64,000 nt of DNA. Origin: DASCOT01 sp965197275 (GTDB taxonomy: Bacteria > Acidobacteriota > UBA890 > WLXD01). The stretch is taken from positions 1 to 64,000 of the forward strand of contig CBDAMQ010000021.1 of the NCBI GenBank assembly GCA_965197275.1. Direction: 5' to 3'. Positions 1-8,787 of the stretch are shown here, piece after piece (the stretch's first letter is position 1; each line of letters starts with the position of its first letter). The position numbers were made by a program, and so were the translations under genes. A model generated the notes under the pieces. The model saw only the letters and a list, made by a program, of their open reading frames with translations. It ran no database searches and was not told where the DNA came from.

Positions 1-58
1 TCTCGGCGCGAGTGTCCTCCGTCGCGGGTCGCAATAGCCTACTCGGCTTACTCGGCCG

Positions 59-1537
59 TCACACGTGTGTATCCGGCCCGCCAGTGGTGACCATAGCCAG
101 CCGTATAGTTGGGACCAGCCGTTCGGAACGAGAGACTCGCTTCGGCGGGGCTTCTGGCCTGGAGCCGACACGCTCTAGCTTCGTCAGAAAGAGTGTCTGG
201 CCATCCGAGGCACGAGCGCTCCATTGGCGCGCGCGAACCCCGTTCGATCGAGCGTTGAGTTCTCTGAATGAGAGCAAGGTCGCCTCGCGACCGTCACCGA
301 GCGCTAGCGTCCCTCTACTGCCCATAGGCAGCCTTCGCCTAACACTGCGGATCGTGGGCTCTACGGGTGGTAGCGGTGAGAAAACCGACTTCGTCGAATC
401 GCTTCCCGCCAGCTGCTTGGCTAGGTCTCGAAGATAATCTCGGTCCTGGAGCGAATCCCACGCGGTCGGGAGCCAATCACGGCCGGCAACACACCCGAGC
501 AGGCCACCTGACATTGCCGCGATCGTGTCCGTGTCAGCTTTCGTCAAGAACGCCGGTGTTACCACCCCACCGACTGGTCGGGCGGCGTGACGAGCACAGA
601 TATAGGCAGCCGCTGCTGCCGCGATGGTGCCCCGCACCCCCGTGCCTTCCATAGCAGCCGAGGTCGCGCAATACCTGCCGGTCGTCTGCAACGGCCCCCT
701 CGACAGGCCGCGCAGCGCGATGTTGAGCAACTCCACGGCCTCTGCCACGGTTGACTCCCAGACATCGAGATAGTTGAAGCCAGCGTCCTTAGCAGCCGCT
801 TCCTCCCACCCCGCGAAGCCGTTCCCCAAGGGCGGGACCATGGCCCACGTTCGCTGATTCTGCACTAGGAAAGTCAGTAACTGTCCGAACGCGAGCGTCC
901 TACTGCGGCGCAACAGCCACCACGCGGCCAACGCGTAGATCGACGCACCGACCAACGCGCGCGGATGCCCATGGGTGGCAACGCCGTCCGCGAAAACGTC
1001 TGTCACCAGCAGGGCCGCATCGTCTCGACGAGCGTGACGAACCGCGTGCGGTAACGCCCGCATCGCTACCCCGTTGCCACCAGCGTCGAAGTACCGCGCC
1101 CGTTTGTCGGTCTTGTCCAGCTGCCATGGAGCGATGCCTTGTTCCCAGCTGCGCGCGGCGACCTTGGTCGCTCGCCCACCGCCACGCTCGTATGCGAGCC
1201 AAAGTGGCAATTCGGTAGACACAAGCCGGCCCCACCACGTCTCACCAGTGAGCAACGCGCGAGAGACGGCGGCCATCAGTTGGGTGTCGTCGCTATACTC
1301 TCCAGCCCCGATCTCGTCCTCGTGAGCCCAAAAGCGTCCGCCGGCTATCCTTCGCCAGGAGCGAAACGCTGACGATGGCTTGGCCGATGTCGGACCAAGT
1401 GCGCGCGATCGATCCTCTTGCGGCCAACCCAGTGCATCGCCCGATGCGAACGCAAGGAACGCGGCGATCGCTTTCGACTCCAGAGATATGGAGGCACGAT
1501 CGACTCCAACGTCCGGTTGCTGATCGATGTTATTCAT
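59..1537 (-). CDS. ADP-ribosylglycohydrolase family protein
   Basis: Family members remove ADP-ribose from proteins or nucleic acids using two Mg ions. The family motifs are in order: GDALGWP at residues 33-39, YSDDTQL at 81-87, GNGVAMR at 154-160, THGHPRA at 188-194 and a C-terminal KADTDT segment near 335 that carries the metal-binding Asp residues. The catalytic domain ends near residue 380. The last 100 residues are a basic extension that I do not recognise. The ATG overlaps the stop of the upstream minus-strand ORF by 8 bases, so the two were probably translationally coupled. In defence islands such hydrolases often act as antitoxins or are paired with ADP-ribosyltransferases; that role is inference here, because the partner is not recognisable. 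Family assignment is confident, substrate unknown. Confidence 0.85.
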   Translation of the reverse strand: MNNIDQQPDVGVDRASISLESKAIAAFLAFASGDALGWPQEDRSRALGPTSAKPSSAFRSWRRIAGGRFWAHEDEIGAGEYSDDTQLMAAVSRALLTGETWWGRLVSTELPLWLAYERGGGRATKVAARSWEQGIAPWQLDKTDKRARYFDAGGNGVAMRALPHAVRHARRDDAALLVTDVFADGVATHGHPRALVGASIYALAAWWLLRRSRTLAFGQLLTFLVQNQRTWAMVPPLGNGFAGWEEAAAKDAGFNYLDVWESTVAEAVELLNIALRGLSRGPLQTTGRYCATSAAMEGTGVRGTIAAAAAAYICARHAARPVGGVVTPAFLTKADTDTIAAMSGGLLGCVAGRDWLPTAWDSLQDRDYLRDLAKQLAGSDSTKSVFSPLPPVEPTIRSVRRRLPMGSRGTLALGDGREATLLSFRELNARSNGVRARQWSARASDGQTLFLTKLERVGSRPEAPPKRVSRSERLVPTIRLAMVTTGGPDTHV

Positions 1538-2123
1538 CGTTCGGCTCGTAGATCACCTCGGAGGGGCGTTGCCCCAGGCGGATCTGGCGACTCAACGTTT
1601 CCGGAGAATAGAAATCCGGTGCCAGAACGATTGGGGGGCAGTCGACCTGTAATGTGCTCAGACGGGTCAGCTCGCGGCGGGCCTGAGCCTCGTCTCGAAC
1701 CGCCACGCCGGGCGCCAATGGGCACGAGGATGCACGGAACAGCGGGACGATCTTGAACGTGACTTGACCGGCACCCAGATCAGCCGGGCGACTGACCTAG
1801 CGCGGGCCGTGCATGGCCTCCGACTGCCAAGACTGCGAGCCGTAAAGACGACTGCGATCAAGGAAGCCAGGTGAATTGACGCTGAGCAACCTCCAGAAGG
1901 CGTCGTTGGCTTCTCGCGTCCGGAGGTGCTCACGGAGATCAGAGTCGAGCAAGAGCCGTGAATATACCCGCCCCGCAACATGAAGCACGACTTCCGGGCC
2001 TGCCGGGGACGATCCGATCGGACTACTGATGTTGTGGGCCACGGTCATCTGCATCGTATAGGCAGATGATATTATGGGATTTATCCGAGACGTCTGACCT
2101 GGTATATCGCCTTTTCTTTTCAT
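1530..2123 (-). pseudogene. Unrecognised ORF interrupted by an in-frame amber codon, upstream partner of the ADP-ribosylglycohydrolase
   Basis: Read from the ATG at 2121-2123, one frame runs about 108 codons to a TAG at 1797-1799. The same frame then stays open for another 89 codons to a stop at 1530, overlapping the hydrolase start. A single in-frame stop in an otherwise open 197-codon frame suggests a recent nonsense mutation, a suppressed amber or a sequencing error. The translation (for example PEVVLHVAGRVYSRLLLD and VDCPPIVLAPDFYSPETL) looks like a genuine globular protein. I could not match it to DarT or another ADP-ribosyltransferase. Its position upstream of an ADP-ribose hydrolase makes an ADP-ribosyltransferase toxin remnant a hypothesis only. 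Confidence 0.5.
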
Positions 2124-2148
2124 TAGTGCTAGAGCATGGAGACTGGCA

Positions 2149-3264
2149 ATGTACAGTGATCACTTGACCGAAAATACACTTCCTTTCGACCAGATATTCC
2201 TTGACCCCAATAATCCTCGGTTCTGGACGGAGAAGCGCGCCCATGACGTGCCAGATTCAAAAGTTCCTGACGATAAGACGCAGTCTAGGACGCTTGAGAA
2301 GATTGCCGCGTTTGGTATCAAGGAGCTTCGTGACAGTATACTCCGCAACGGATTTCTGCCGCTAGACAGGATTGTCGTCCGTCCACTTGCTGGTCACATA
2401 GATAAGTTTGTCATAGTTGAAGGGAACAGACGCTTTGCTGCCTTGACTGATCTGCGGCAGGAGATCGAGGACGGGACTGTTGATGAAGACGGCATCAGTA
2501 GTGCCCACCTTGACAAGCTGCTTACCGACACGGCTAAGTTCGACGTTCTAATTTACGAAGGCGCCGAAGCGCACGACATTGCCTGGCTCTTGCAAGGTAT
2601 CCGGCACATTAGTGGCATCCGGAACTGGAAACCTGCGCAGCGCGGTCGCCTGGTGGCGAAACAAATCGACGCCGAAGACCTTGGGTTCAAAGCGGCCGGC
2701 CAAAGATTTGGTCTGTCAGCGCAGGCTGTAGGACGTCTGTATAGAGCGTATAAGGCTCTAGACCAAATGCGTCAGGACGACCTATTTTCGTCGAAGGCAA
2801 GGAACGACTATTTCACACTTTTTGAAGAAGCTATTCGAAACAAAGTCATTAGCGAATGGTTGGAGTGGGACAACAATACTGCTCGATTTGAAAACGACGG
2901 GAATCGGGATCAATTCTATTCATGGATATCAGAAGACGAAGACCAAGGCAATAAACGGCGAATTCATGATCCACGGCACGTCAAAGTTCTCGGATACTTG
3001 ATCTCTGGTGATTACAAGACACTCCTATCGCAGATAGACCAATACGAGCTTACGATCGAAGAAGCTTACGTCAAGATCCTCAGCGCGGTCGAGGCAAGTG
3101 ACTGGAGAGAGAAGATAGAGCACGCCCGAAGGCTTATAGCAGATCTACCGCAGAGTGCCATGACCGACGAGACCGACGATTTTCTCGAAGCATTAAACAA
3201 AATCGAAGAAGAAATACGTCTTCGGAAAGCAGCCATTGAAGGGCTGCGGCAGTCTTTGTCATGA
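2149..3264 (+). CDS. ParB/sulfiredoxin-like N-terminal domain protein
   Basis: A 371-residue protein whose first 110 residues resemble the ParB/Srx fold: a DPNNPRF strand at 19-25, a segment near 59-80 (ELRDSILRNGFLPLDRIVVR) and the hallmark GNRRFAAL at 92-99. An HTH-like stretch follows around 160-200 (GFKAAGQRFGLSAQAVGRLY), then a charged, mostly helical C-terminus. ParB-fold proteins include CTP-dependent DNA clamps and nucleases. There is no ParA and no obvious parS, so a partition role is unlikely. The stop overlaps the start of the nuclease gene downstream (ATGA), indicating a two-gene operon. Base composition is visibly poorer in GC than the dnd genes, consistent with separate transfer. 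Function as a DNA-recognition subunit for the nuclease is inference. Confidence 0.7.
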   Translation: MYSDHLTENTLPFDQIFLDPNNPRFWTEKRAHDVPDSKVPDDKTQSRTLEKIAAFGIKELRDSILRNGFLPLDRIVVRPLAGHIDKFVIVEGNRRFAALTDLRQEIEDGTVDEDGISSAHLDKLLTDTAKFDVLIYEGAEAHDIAWLLQGIRHISGIRNWKPAQRGRLVAKQIDAEDLGFKAAGQRFGLSAQAVGRLYRAYKALDQMRQDDLFSSKARNDYFTLFEEAIRNKVISEWLEWDNNTARFENDGNRDQFYSWISEDEDQGNKRRIHDPRHVKVLGYLISGDYKTLLSQIDQYELTIEEAYVKILSAVEASDWREKIEHARRLIADLPQSAMTDETDDFLEALNKIEEEIRLRKAAIEGLRQSLS

Positions 3265-4172
3265 CCTATGGCCGTTTTTCGAACACGACCGCGGCTGTTA
3301 GGGACTTCGTCTACAATAAGCTAATCGATACCGCGGTCACGTTAGATCCGCCCGCGACTCTCAATGTTCGTAGCCAGTTCGCCAACTTTCTTGTAAAAGA
3401 AAGCTTCAATAGCTTGGTTGCCGACGAAGAGGCGGAGAGACAAAGTAGCCTACTGCACCGTCAGCTACATGACGCCTGCAACGAATGGATCGATATAGGC
3501 TTACCTGCACCAATTGGCTATGCAGACAATCCCGATGTCGTGCTCACCCGGAAACACGCACGATACCGAGAGATCACAGGGTACGAACCACTCTCTTTGA
3601 GTTTCATAGAGACTTATCACTGGCTAAGCAGTCTGGGACCACGAGAATTCCTTTTGCCTTGCGCGGTCTTTCTAAAGATCATCGGCTGCGATCCGATTTT
3701 GCTGACTGATGGCCCGCGGGATGAGGGAATTGACTGCATAGGAAAGATTGCTGACGGACCAATGCGGTCGATAGTCATCTTTGTTCAAGCGAAGACGACC
3801 ACGCGCCCTCATAGTCTAACCAAGAACGTCCTATACGTAGAATATGGCAAATACGCGATGTTACCGAAGAGGCCCAAGTACAGAGAATACTTGCGAGCGC
3901 TCAATGTCGAGAAATCCCGTGACGGTTCCGCCGATGTATATTTTTTCGTGACGAACGGAGAATTTCGAAATGACACACAAGATGTCGCTAGACAATTGGG
4001 AATACTTCTGCGCTCGGTGCGACAGTTGGCTCACTTCCTATCGATCCATTCAACCCCTGAACAACTAAGAGAAATGCAGTCAGAAATTGCGCTCCCTTCC
4101 AGACCGGATCTCGACACTAATATGGCGTCCAGAATCCGATTAACTGGAACCGCGAGTGCACCGAACTCATAA
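3261..4172 (+). CDS. Mrr-like PD-(D/E)XK restriction endonuclease
   Basis: A 303-residue protein with a PD-(D/E)XK core in the middle: DEGIDCIG at residues 154-161 supplies the acidic residue (D158), and IVIFVQAK at 171-178 supplies the Q-x-K motif typical of Mrr_cat-type endonucleases. The N-terminal 130 residues are unrecognised and probably form a specificity or interaction domain. The ATG overlaps the stop of the ParB-like gene by four bases, so the two proteins are likely made together. Low GC matches its partner and not the neighbours. Likely a DNA-cleaving defence effector; whether it attacks modified or unmodified DNA cannot be read from sequence. It ends just before a degraded IS3 fragment, so this cassette has a transposition scar on one side. 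Confidence 0.65.
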   Translation: MTYGRFSNTTAAVRDFVYNKLIDTAVTLDPPATLNVRSQFANFLVKESFNSLVADEEAERQSSLLHRQLHDACNEWIDIGLPAPIGYADNPDVVLTRKHARYREITGYEPLSLSFIETYHWLSSLGPREFLLPCAVFLKIIGCDPILLTDGPRDEGIDCIGKIADGPMRSIVIFVQAKTTTRPHSLTKNVLYVEYGKYAMLPKRPKYREYLRALNVEKSRDGSADVYFFVTNGEFRNDTQDVARQLGILLRSVRQLAHFLSIHSTPEQLREMQSEIALPSRPDLDTNMASRIRLTGTASAPNS

Positions 4173-4229
4173 CCCTTTCCAATTGTTGTCCCTGTCCCCA
4201 TCCGCGTCGCGGATGTACGGATACGCCGG

Positions 4230-4610
4230 GTGATCATGCCTCACCGTGTACGATCCGGTGGCTCTCGCGTCGGCGCAACTGACTAGCCCGTTCCCTCCGG
4301 AATCCTGTGTGGAGACTCCCGCTGCTCCTACCGGCGGACTCCCGCGCGGCAACGCGACCATTTCCGTCAACGCACACCCCGCCAGCACACACTCCAGCGC
4401 TCCAGCCTCGGCGCGATCGATCGTCAGCTCGCGACGGGCCACGCGCTTGTTGCGGCGCCGCACATGCCACGCCTTCGCACCGGTGCAAGCGATACAGGCG
4501 CTTGTGGTTCACCTGCCAGCCTTCGGGCCGCAGCATCACGTGCAGCCGTCGGTACCGCAAGCGTGGTCGCTAGCTGCCGCATGCGCTCGAGCTACGCTTC
4601 GGCTTGTTGC
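4230..4610 (-). mobile_element. Degraded IS3-family OrfB fragment
   Basis: The minus strand encodes the diagnostic IS3 OrfB string RYRRLHVMLRPEGWQVNHKR (start of the region before the integrase core), followed by LYRLHRCEG. Upstream, in a different frame, is LERMRQLATT, the usual preceding segment of IS407-group OrfB, so at least one frameshift is present. The DDE core is not recognisable and no terminal repeats are visible. It is a dead remnant between the ParB/nuclease cassette and dndA. Confidence 0.7.
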
Positions 4611-4851
4611 TGACGAGATCGGTATCGGCATGTGGCGGGCGCACCGTGGGTGGGACTGTCCACCCCCGGCGCTGCAGCAATGGGCAGCGTTCTGCGCCTT
4701 CTCTGGGCGAGGCGCTGCCGCCTCAGCCTCTCGGTCACCTCCTTGCAGATGGCCGGTGCTCCCTCCGAGAGAGACGGCTTATTACAGCTGGAGCCGACTG
4801 ACCACGCGGCGAACGCTTCTTCGCTGCGCCACAGGCAGCGAGAGATCGGCG
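4611..4851. other. No gene seen between the IS3 fragment and dndA
   Basis: About 240 bases with no convincing gene in either strand. One minus-strand stretch (EVTERLRRQRLAQRRRRTLP) could be another decayed transposon frame, but it has neither start nor length to support a call. Confidence 0.3.
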
Positions 4852-5988
4852 CTAGTCCCTTAGCCGCTGGAGAGCTTCAACGACCGGTCCCCAGTCGACG
4901 TTCGGAGTGAGGTGACTCCATGAGAACCGAAGTGCTCCAGCAATCGCTTCGCGGCCTAGTCCCATCGCCTCGAGTACATGGCTCGGAGAGTACGAAGCAG
5001 AGGTGCAGGCTGAGCCGTTGGATATTGCCACGAAGCCCTTCAGTGCCACCATCGCAGCCTCAGAGTCCACGCCAGGTACGGACAGGTTCACGGTATGAGG
5101 CACGCACCTGTCAGGATCGCCGTGGAGGATCGGCTCTAGAGGCTCGAGCGCTCTAAGCAGCCCGATTCGGAATTCGAGGCAGTGGCGATTTCGTTCTTCG
5201 GCGTCGCGCATCGCAACCTCGGCCGCCTTGCCCATACCTGCGATCAAGTGAACTGGCTGCGTCCCCGGCCGCAACCCGCGCTCCTGTCCGCCGCCGTACA
5301 TCAGCGGTTGGAGTGGAGGCTTGTCGAAGCCACGCCGCCTGGCGATTAACACGCCCACACCTTTCGGGCCAAAGATCTTGTGGCCGCTTGCGCTGATCAG
5401 GTCGATGCGAGGGTGAGTGAGTGTGTCGAGAAGCTTCCCGAAGCTCTGTGCCGCATCTACGTGGAAAAAGGCGTCAGAACCCTCTAGGCCCGCGCATATC
5501 GCATCGGTTGGTTGCACTACGCCGGTCTCGTTGTTCACATGCATCACGGAGACGAGAAGCGTGTCGCTCCTGACCTTCTCAGCAATCTGTTCCGCTGAGA
5601 CCCATCCGCCCGGGGAGGGAGGAACGAGATCGATCTCGAAGCCAGATTCGGCGAGCTGCTCGAGAGGTTCCAGGACCGCCTTGTGCTCAATCTGTGTGCT
5701 GACGATATGCCTGCGTCGTGCCTTGGCCGCATAATCTCGCAGTCCCAGGAGAGCTAGATTGTTGCTCTCGGTAGCGCCGCTCGTGAAGAAGACCTCCTCG
5801 GGCCGCGCGGTGGCGACTCGTGCTACGGCTCGCCGCGCAGTCTGAACGGCAGACTTCGCTGCGTGGCCAAGCGTATGGGTCCGGCTTCCTGCGTTGCCGA
5901 ACTCCGTGTCCAGGTAGTGGACAACGAGTTGGCGCACCTCAGGGTCGAGAGGCGTCGTGGCGTTGTTATCCAGGTAGACCGCAGCCAT
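4852..5988 (-). CDS. dndA: Cysteine desulfurase of the Dnd system (DndA/IscS type)
   Basis: A 378-residue PLP-dependent class V aminotransferase-fold enzyme that takes sulfur from L-cysteine as a protein persulfide. In Dnd systems it supplies sulfur and Fe-S assembly to DndC. The PLP lysine is K204 in ASGHKIFGPKG, the PLP-binding Asp is D178 in FHVDAAQ, and the catalytic cysteine is C328 in SNGSACTSAS. Length and motif order match DndA/NifS/IscS, with no truncation. It is divergent from dndB with a 124-base spacer, so dndA and dndBCDE probably share a control region. A stand-alone housekeeping desulfurase is the alternative, but the adjacency to dndBCDE makes the Dnd role very likely. Confidence 0.92.
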   Translation of the reverse strand: MAAVYLDNNATTPLDPEVRQLVVHYLDTEFGNAGSRTHTLGHAAKSAVQTARRAVARVATARPEEVFFTSGATESNNLALLGLRDYAAKARRRHIVSTQIEHKAVLEPLEQLAESGFEIDLVPPSPGGWVSAEQIAEKVRSDTLLVSVMHVNNETGVVQPTDAICAGLEGSDAFFHVDAAQSFGKLLDTLTHPRIDLISASGHKIFGPKGVGVLIARRRGFDKPPLQPLMYGGGQERGLRPGTQPVHLIAGMGKAAEVAMRDAEERNRHCLEFRIGLLRALEPLEPILHGDPDRCVPHTVNLSVPGVDSEAAMVALKGFVAISNGSACTSASYSPSHVLEAMGLGREAIAGALRFSWSHLTPNVDWGPVVEALQRLRD

Positions 5989-6112
5989 CTAAGCGAATCG
6001 AGTAGCGACGTGTACGCAATAACAGTGTTCGGTTTGTTTCTAGTTTGACATACACGACCGTTGGACATAGTGTCAGGTACGCATCGTTACGCAAACCGGG
6101 GCTAGAGGCAAG
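5989..6112. promoter_or_regulatory. Divergent dndA/dndBCDE promoter-operator region
   Basis: The spacer between the divergent dndA and dndB starts. It contains TTGACA at 6045-6050 followed 17 bases later by TAGTGT at 6068-6073, a plausible sigma-70 promoter toward dndB with a weak -10. Overlapping it are two near-direct repeats, TTGACATA (6045-6052) and TTGGACATA (6061-6069), and an inverted pair TGACA/TGTCA (6046-6050 and 6071-6075). In characterised Dnd systems DndB represses its own operon, so these repeats are candidate DndB operators; that is inference. Confidence 0.45.
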
Positions 6113-7258
6113 GTGGAAGCGAACTTCCAGTACGTTTTCCCCGCGATTCGGGGCATTCAGGCGGGTCGCGAGTACTACGTATCGATGTGCCCACTTCGGC
6201 TGATCCCGAAGATATTCATCTTCGACGAGGAGGAGCTGGTGCCAGAGCTACGTGCGCAGCGCCTCCTGAACAAGGGACGATTGCCGGAACTGTCCCGCTA
6301 CATCCTCAACAACGCGGAAACGTACACGTTCTCCGCGATCACCGCCTCGATTGACGGTACCGTAATCTTCGCGCCCTATGGCGACTCAGGCGAGGGCAGC
6401 CGATTGGGGTTGCTGCGCATACCGATGGACGCCCAGTTCGTTATCAACGATGGCCAACACCGACGGGCAGCGATCGAGATGGCGCTCCGCGAGACCCCGG
6501 AGCTGGGTGAGGAGACAATCGCAGTGGTCTTCTTCATGGACTTGGGTCTCGAGCGCTGCCAGCAGATGTTCGCCGACCTGAACCGCTACGCGATCCGGCC
6601 TACACGCTCCTTGAGCGTGCTGTACGACCACCGCGATGCTGTGGCCATGTTGACCAAGCGTGTCGTCCTGCAATCGGAGTTCTTTCGCGGACTCGTCGAG
6701 ATGGAACGAAGCACGCTATCCGCGAGATCGAGAAAGCTCTTCACGCTGAGTTCAATCTACTCCGCGAACTCAGCACTCCTTAGGGGGGCGGAGATTGAAG
6801 AGCTCGATGAAACCTCGGAGATGGTTGGGGCCTTCTGGGATGCAGTTGCGAAGCAGTTTCCCGAGTGGCAGCAAGTGAAGGCCAAGATCCTGACCGCTGC
6901 CGAAATCAGAAGAGATTTCATTCACTCCTACGGCGTTGTGCTGAAAGCTATTGGCTGTGCCGGTAATGCGATTCTCCGAACTCGGGGCCGAATCGGCGAC
7001 GGCACCACCCTTTTGGGCGAACGGCTCGACAGCGCGGATTCCAACGGGTTCAGGGAGTTGCTCGCTGGCCTTGGCTCAATCAACTGGTCTCGGACCAACA
7101 CCGAGCTGTGGGAAGGCCGCGCGATGATCGGTGGCCGAGTATCGAAGGCCAACAACAACGTGGTGCTGACCACGAACGTGATCAAACGCAGCCTGGGCAT
7201 CGAGCTAAGCCCGGAGGAAGGCAGAGTGGAACGACACTTTGAGGCGGCAGCCGGATGA
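6113..7258 (+). CDS. dndB: DndB, DGQHR-domain regulator of DNA phosphorothioation
   Basis: A 381-residue DGQHR-family protein with the hallmark DGQHR at residues 113-117. Length is typical of DndB. In characterised systems DndB is not needed for sulfur transfer; it represses dnd transcription and affects how many sites are modified. The gene begins with GTG at 6113, preceded by a weak purine-rich ribosome-binding stretch, and its stop overlaps the dndC start as ATGA. It is first in a tightly packed operon dndBCDE plus a methyltransferase gene. No frame damage is visible. Confidence 0.92.
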   Translation: MEANFQYVFPAIRGIQAGREYYVSMCPLRLIPKIFIFDEEELVPELRAQRLLNKGRLPELSRYILNNAETYTFSAITASIDGTVIFAPYGDSGEGSRLGLLRIPMDAQFVINDGQHRRAAIEMALRETPELGEETIAVVFFMDLGLERCQQMFADLNRYAIRPTRSLSVLYDHRDAVAMLTKRVVLQSEFFRGLVEMERSTLSARSRKLFTLSSIYSANSALLRGAEIEELDETSEMVGAFWDAVAKQFPEWQQVKAKILTAAEIRRDFIHSYGVVLKAIGCAGNAILRTRGRIGDGTTLLGERLDSADSNGFRELLAGLGSINWSRTNTELWEGRAMIGGRVSKANNNVVLTTNVIKRSLGIELSPEEGRVERHFEAAAG

Positions 7259-8787
7259 GAAGTCGCTCTGCCGAGGAGACACCGCCGGCCAGCGAAGGGC
7301 TGAGAGCTTCTGTGGCAGCTCTGGAGCACGAAATCCGCGAGCTTTATCTCGAGGATGACGTGCCGTGGGTCATTGGGTACAGCGGCGGGAAGGACTCGAC
7401 CGCGACGCTGCAGCTCGTGTGGAACGCGTTGGAGACCGTGCCGGATGGGCTCAGGTCAAAGCCGGTACACGTGATCACAACGGACACGTTGGTGGAGCAA
7501 CCGGTCGTCTCGGCTTGGGTGGGGAGGTCCCTGGAGGTTATGCGACTCGCCGCAGGCGAGAAGGGACTTCCGATTCACGCAAACCTCCTGACACCCCGCG
7601 TCGAGGACACGTTCTGGGTGAATCTGATTGGCCGCGGATATCCGGCTCCTCGGCGGAAGTTTCGGTGGTGCACGGAACGCATGAAGATCAAACCCTCGAA
7701 CTCTTTCATCCGTGACGTGGTGGACGCCCACGGACAAGCGATCCTCGTGCTGGGGACGCGCAAGTCGGAGAGCGCAAGGCGGGCACGCACCATGACCCGG
7801 CACGAGAAGGGCCGGTGGCGGGATCGTCTCAGCCCTAACGCCAACCTTCCGAACTCGATGGTGTACACGCCGATCGAGGATTGGAGCGACGACGACGTTT
7901 GGCTCTATCTAATGCAGGTTCCCAACCCGTGGGGCTATGAGAACAAGGATCTGCTGACCATGTATCAGGGCGCTTCTGCGGACGGGGAGTGCCCCCTCGT
8001 CGTCGACACAAGTACGCCGAGCTGTGGCGACAGCAGGTTCGGTTGCTGGGTATGTACGGTCGTGGACAAGGACCGCTCGATGGAGGCGATGATCCAGAAC
8101 GACGAGGAGAAAGAGTGGATGCTGCCACTGCTTGAGCTTCGGAACGAGCTGGATGCTGAAAAGAACGATCGTCACCTCCGAGACTTTCGCCGGATCAGCG
8201 GTCGGGTTCAGCTGTTTGGCGAGGATGATCGCAACATCCCGGGACCGTATACGCAGAAATCGCGGAGCATGTGGCTTCGGAAGGTCCTTGAGGCCCAGAT
8301 GTGGATTCGTGACAACGGCCCCGATCAGGCGAAGGACATCGTGCTTATCACCGGGGATGAGCTCAAGGAGATTCGTCGTATTTGGTTGGAGGAAAAGAAC
8401 GAGTTCGAGGATGAACTACCGCGTATCTATGAAGAAGTGGTCGGGGAGCCTCTAGCAGAGCGGCCCCAACGCTTTGCCGGGTTCGGGTCCCGCGAGGTCG
8501 ATCTGCTGAGAGACGCCTGCGCCGGCGATGAGCTCCACTACGAGCTGGTTCGCAGCCTTCTCGCAGTTGAGCATCGCTATCGGAGCCATTCCCGCCGTGC
8601 CGGACTCTACGAGGCACTGGAGGAGTGCTTCACTCGCGCCTACTACGAGGACGAGGACGACGCGCTCTCACTCGCGAAGCGCAAGCGGCACGCGTTGCGT
8701 CTTAAGGACGCGATTGCCTCTGGGGAAGATGTAACCCTAGCGGAGGTGGAATCGGCTCTGGCTGCTACCGAGAAGGGTGAGTCGTGA
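7255..8787 (+). CDS. dndC: DndC, PAPS-reductase-like sulfurtransferase
   Basis: A 510-residue member of the PAPS reductase/ATP-pyrophosphatase family. It is thought to activate the DNA backbone phosphate with ATP and deliver sulfur from DndA. The PP-loop SGGKDS is at residues 43-48. Cysteines at 139 (FRWCTE) and 257, 264 and 267 (SCGDSRFGCWVC) are the expected 4Fe-4S ligands. It overlaps dndB and dndD by four bases each (ATGA and GTGA type), showing strict coupling. Full length and intact. Confidence 0.95.
   Translation: MRSRSAEETPPASEGLRASVAALEHEIRELYLEDDVPWVIGYSGGKDSTATLQLVWNALETVPDGLRSKPVHVITTDTLVEQPVVSAWVGRSLEVMRLAAGEKGLPIHANLLTPRVEDTFWVNLIGRGYPAPRRKFRWCTERMKIKPSNSFIRDVVDAHGQAILVLGTRKSESARRARTMTRHEKGRWRDRLSPNANLPNSMVYTPIEDWSDDDVWLYLMQVPNPWGYENKDLLTMYQGASADGECPLVVDTSTPSCGDSRFGCWVCTVVDKDRSMEAMIQNDEEKEWMLPLLELRNELDAEKNDRHLRDFRRISGRVQLFGEDDRNIPGPYTQKSRSMWLRKVLEAQMWIRDNGPDQAKDIVLITGDELKEIRRIWLEEKNEFEDELPRIYEEVVGEPLAERPQRFAGFGSREVDLLRDACAGDELHYELVRSLLAVEHRYRSHSRRAGLYEALEECFTRAYYEDEDDALSLAKRKRHALRLKDAIASGEDVTLAEVESALAATEKGES

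Noticed and set aside
1530..2123. Calling the broken ORF a DarT toxin
   Set aside because: The expected N-terminal and catalytic motifs of DarT are not visible; only its neighbour suggests ADP-ribosylation.
2149..3264. Calling the ParB-like gene a plasmid or chromosome partition gene
   Set aside because: There is no parA or parS nearby, and it is coupled to a nuclease gene.
4600..4850. Overlapping plus-strand frames between the IS3 remnant and dndA
   Set aside because: No start, no motif and mutual overlap; they look like shadows of a decayed transposon.
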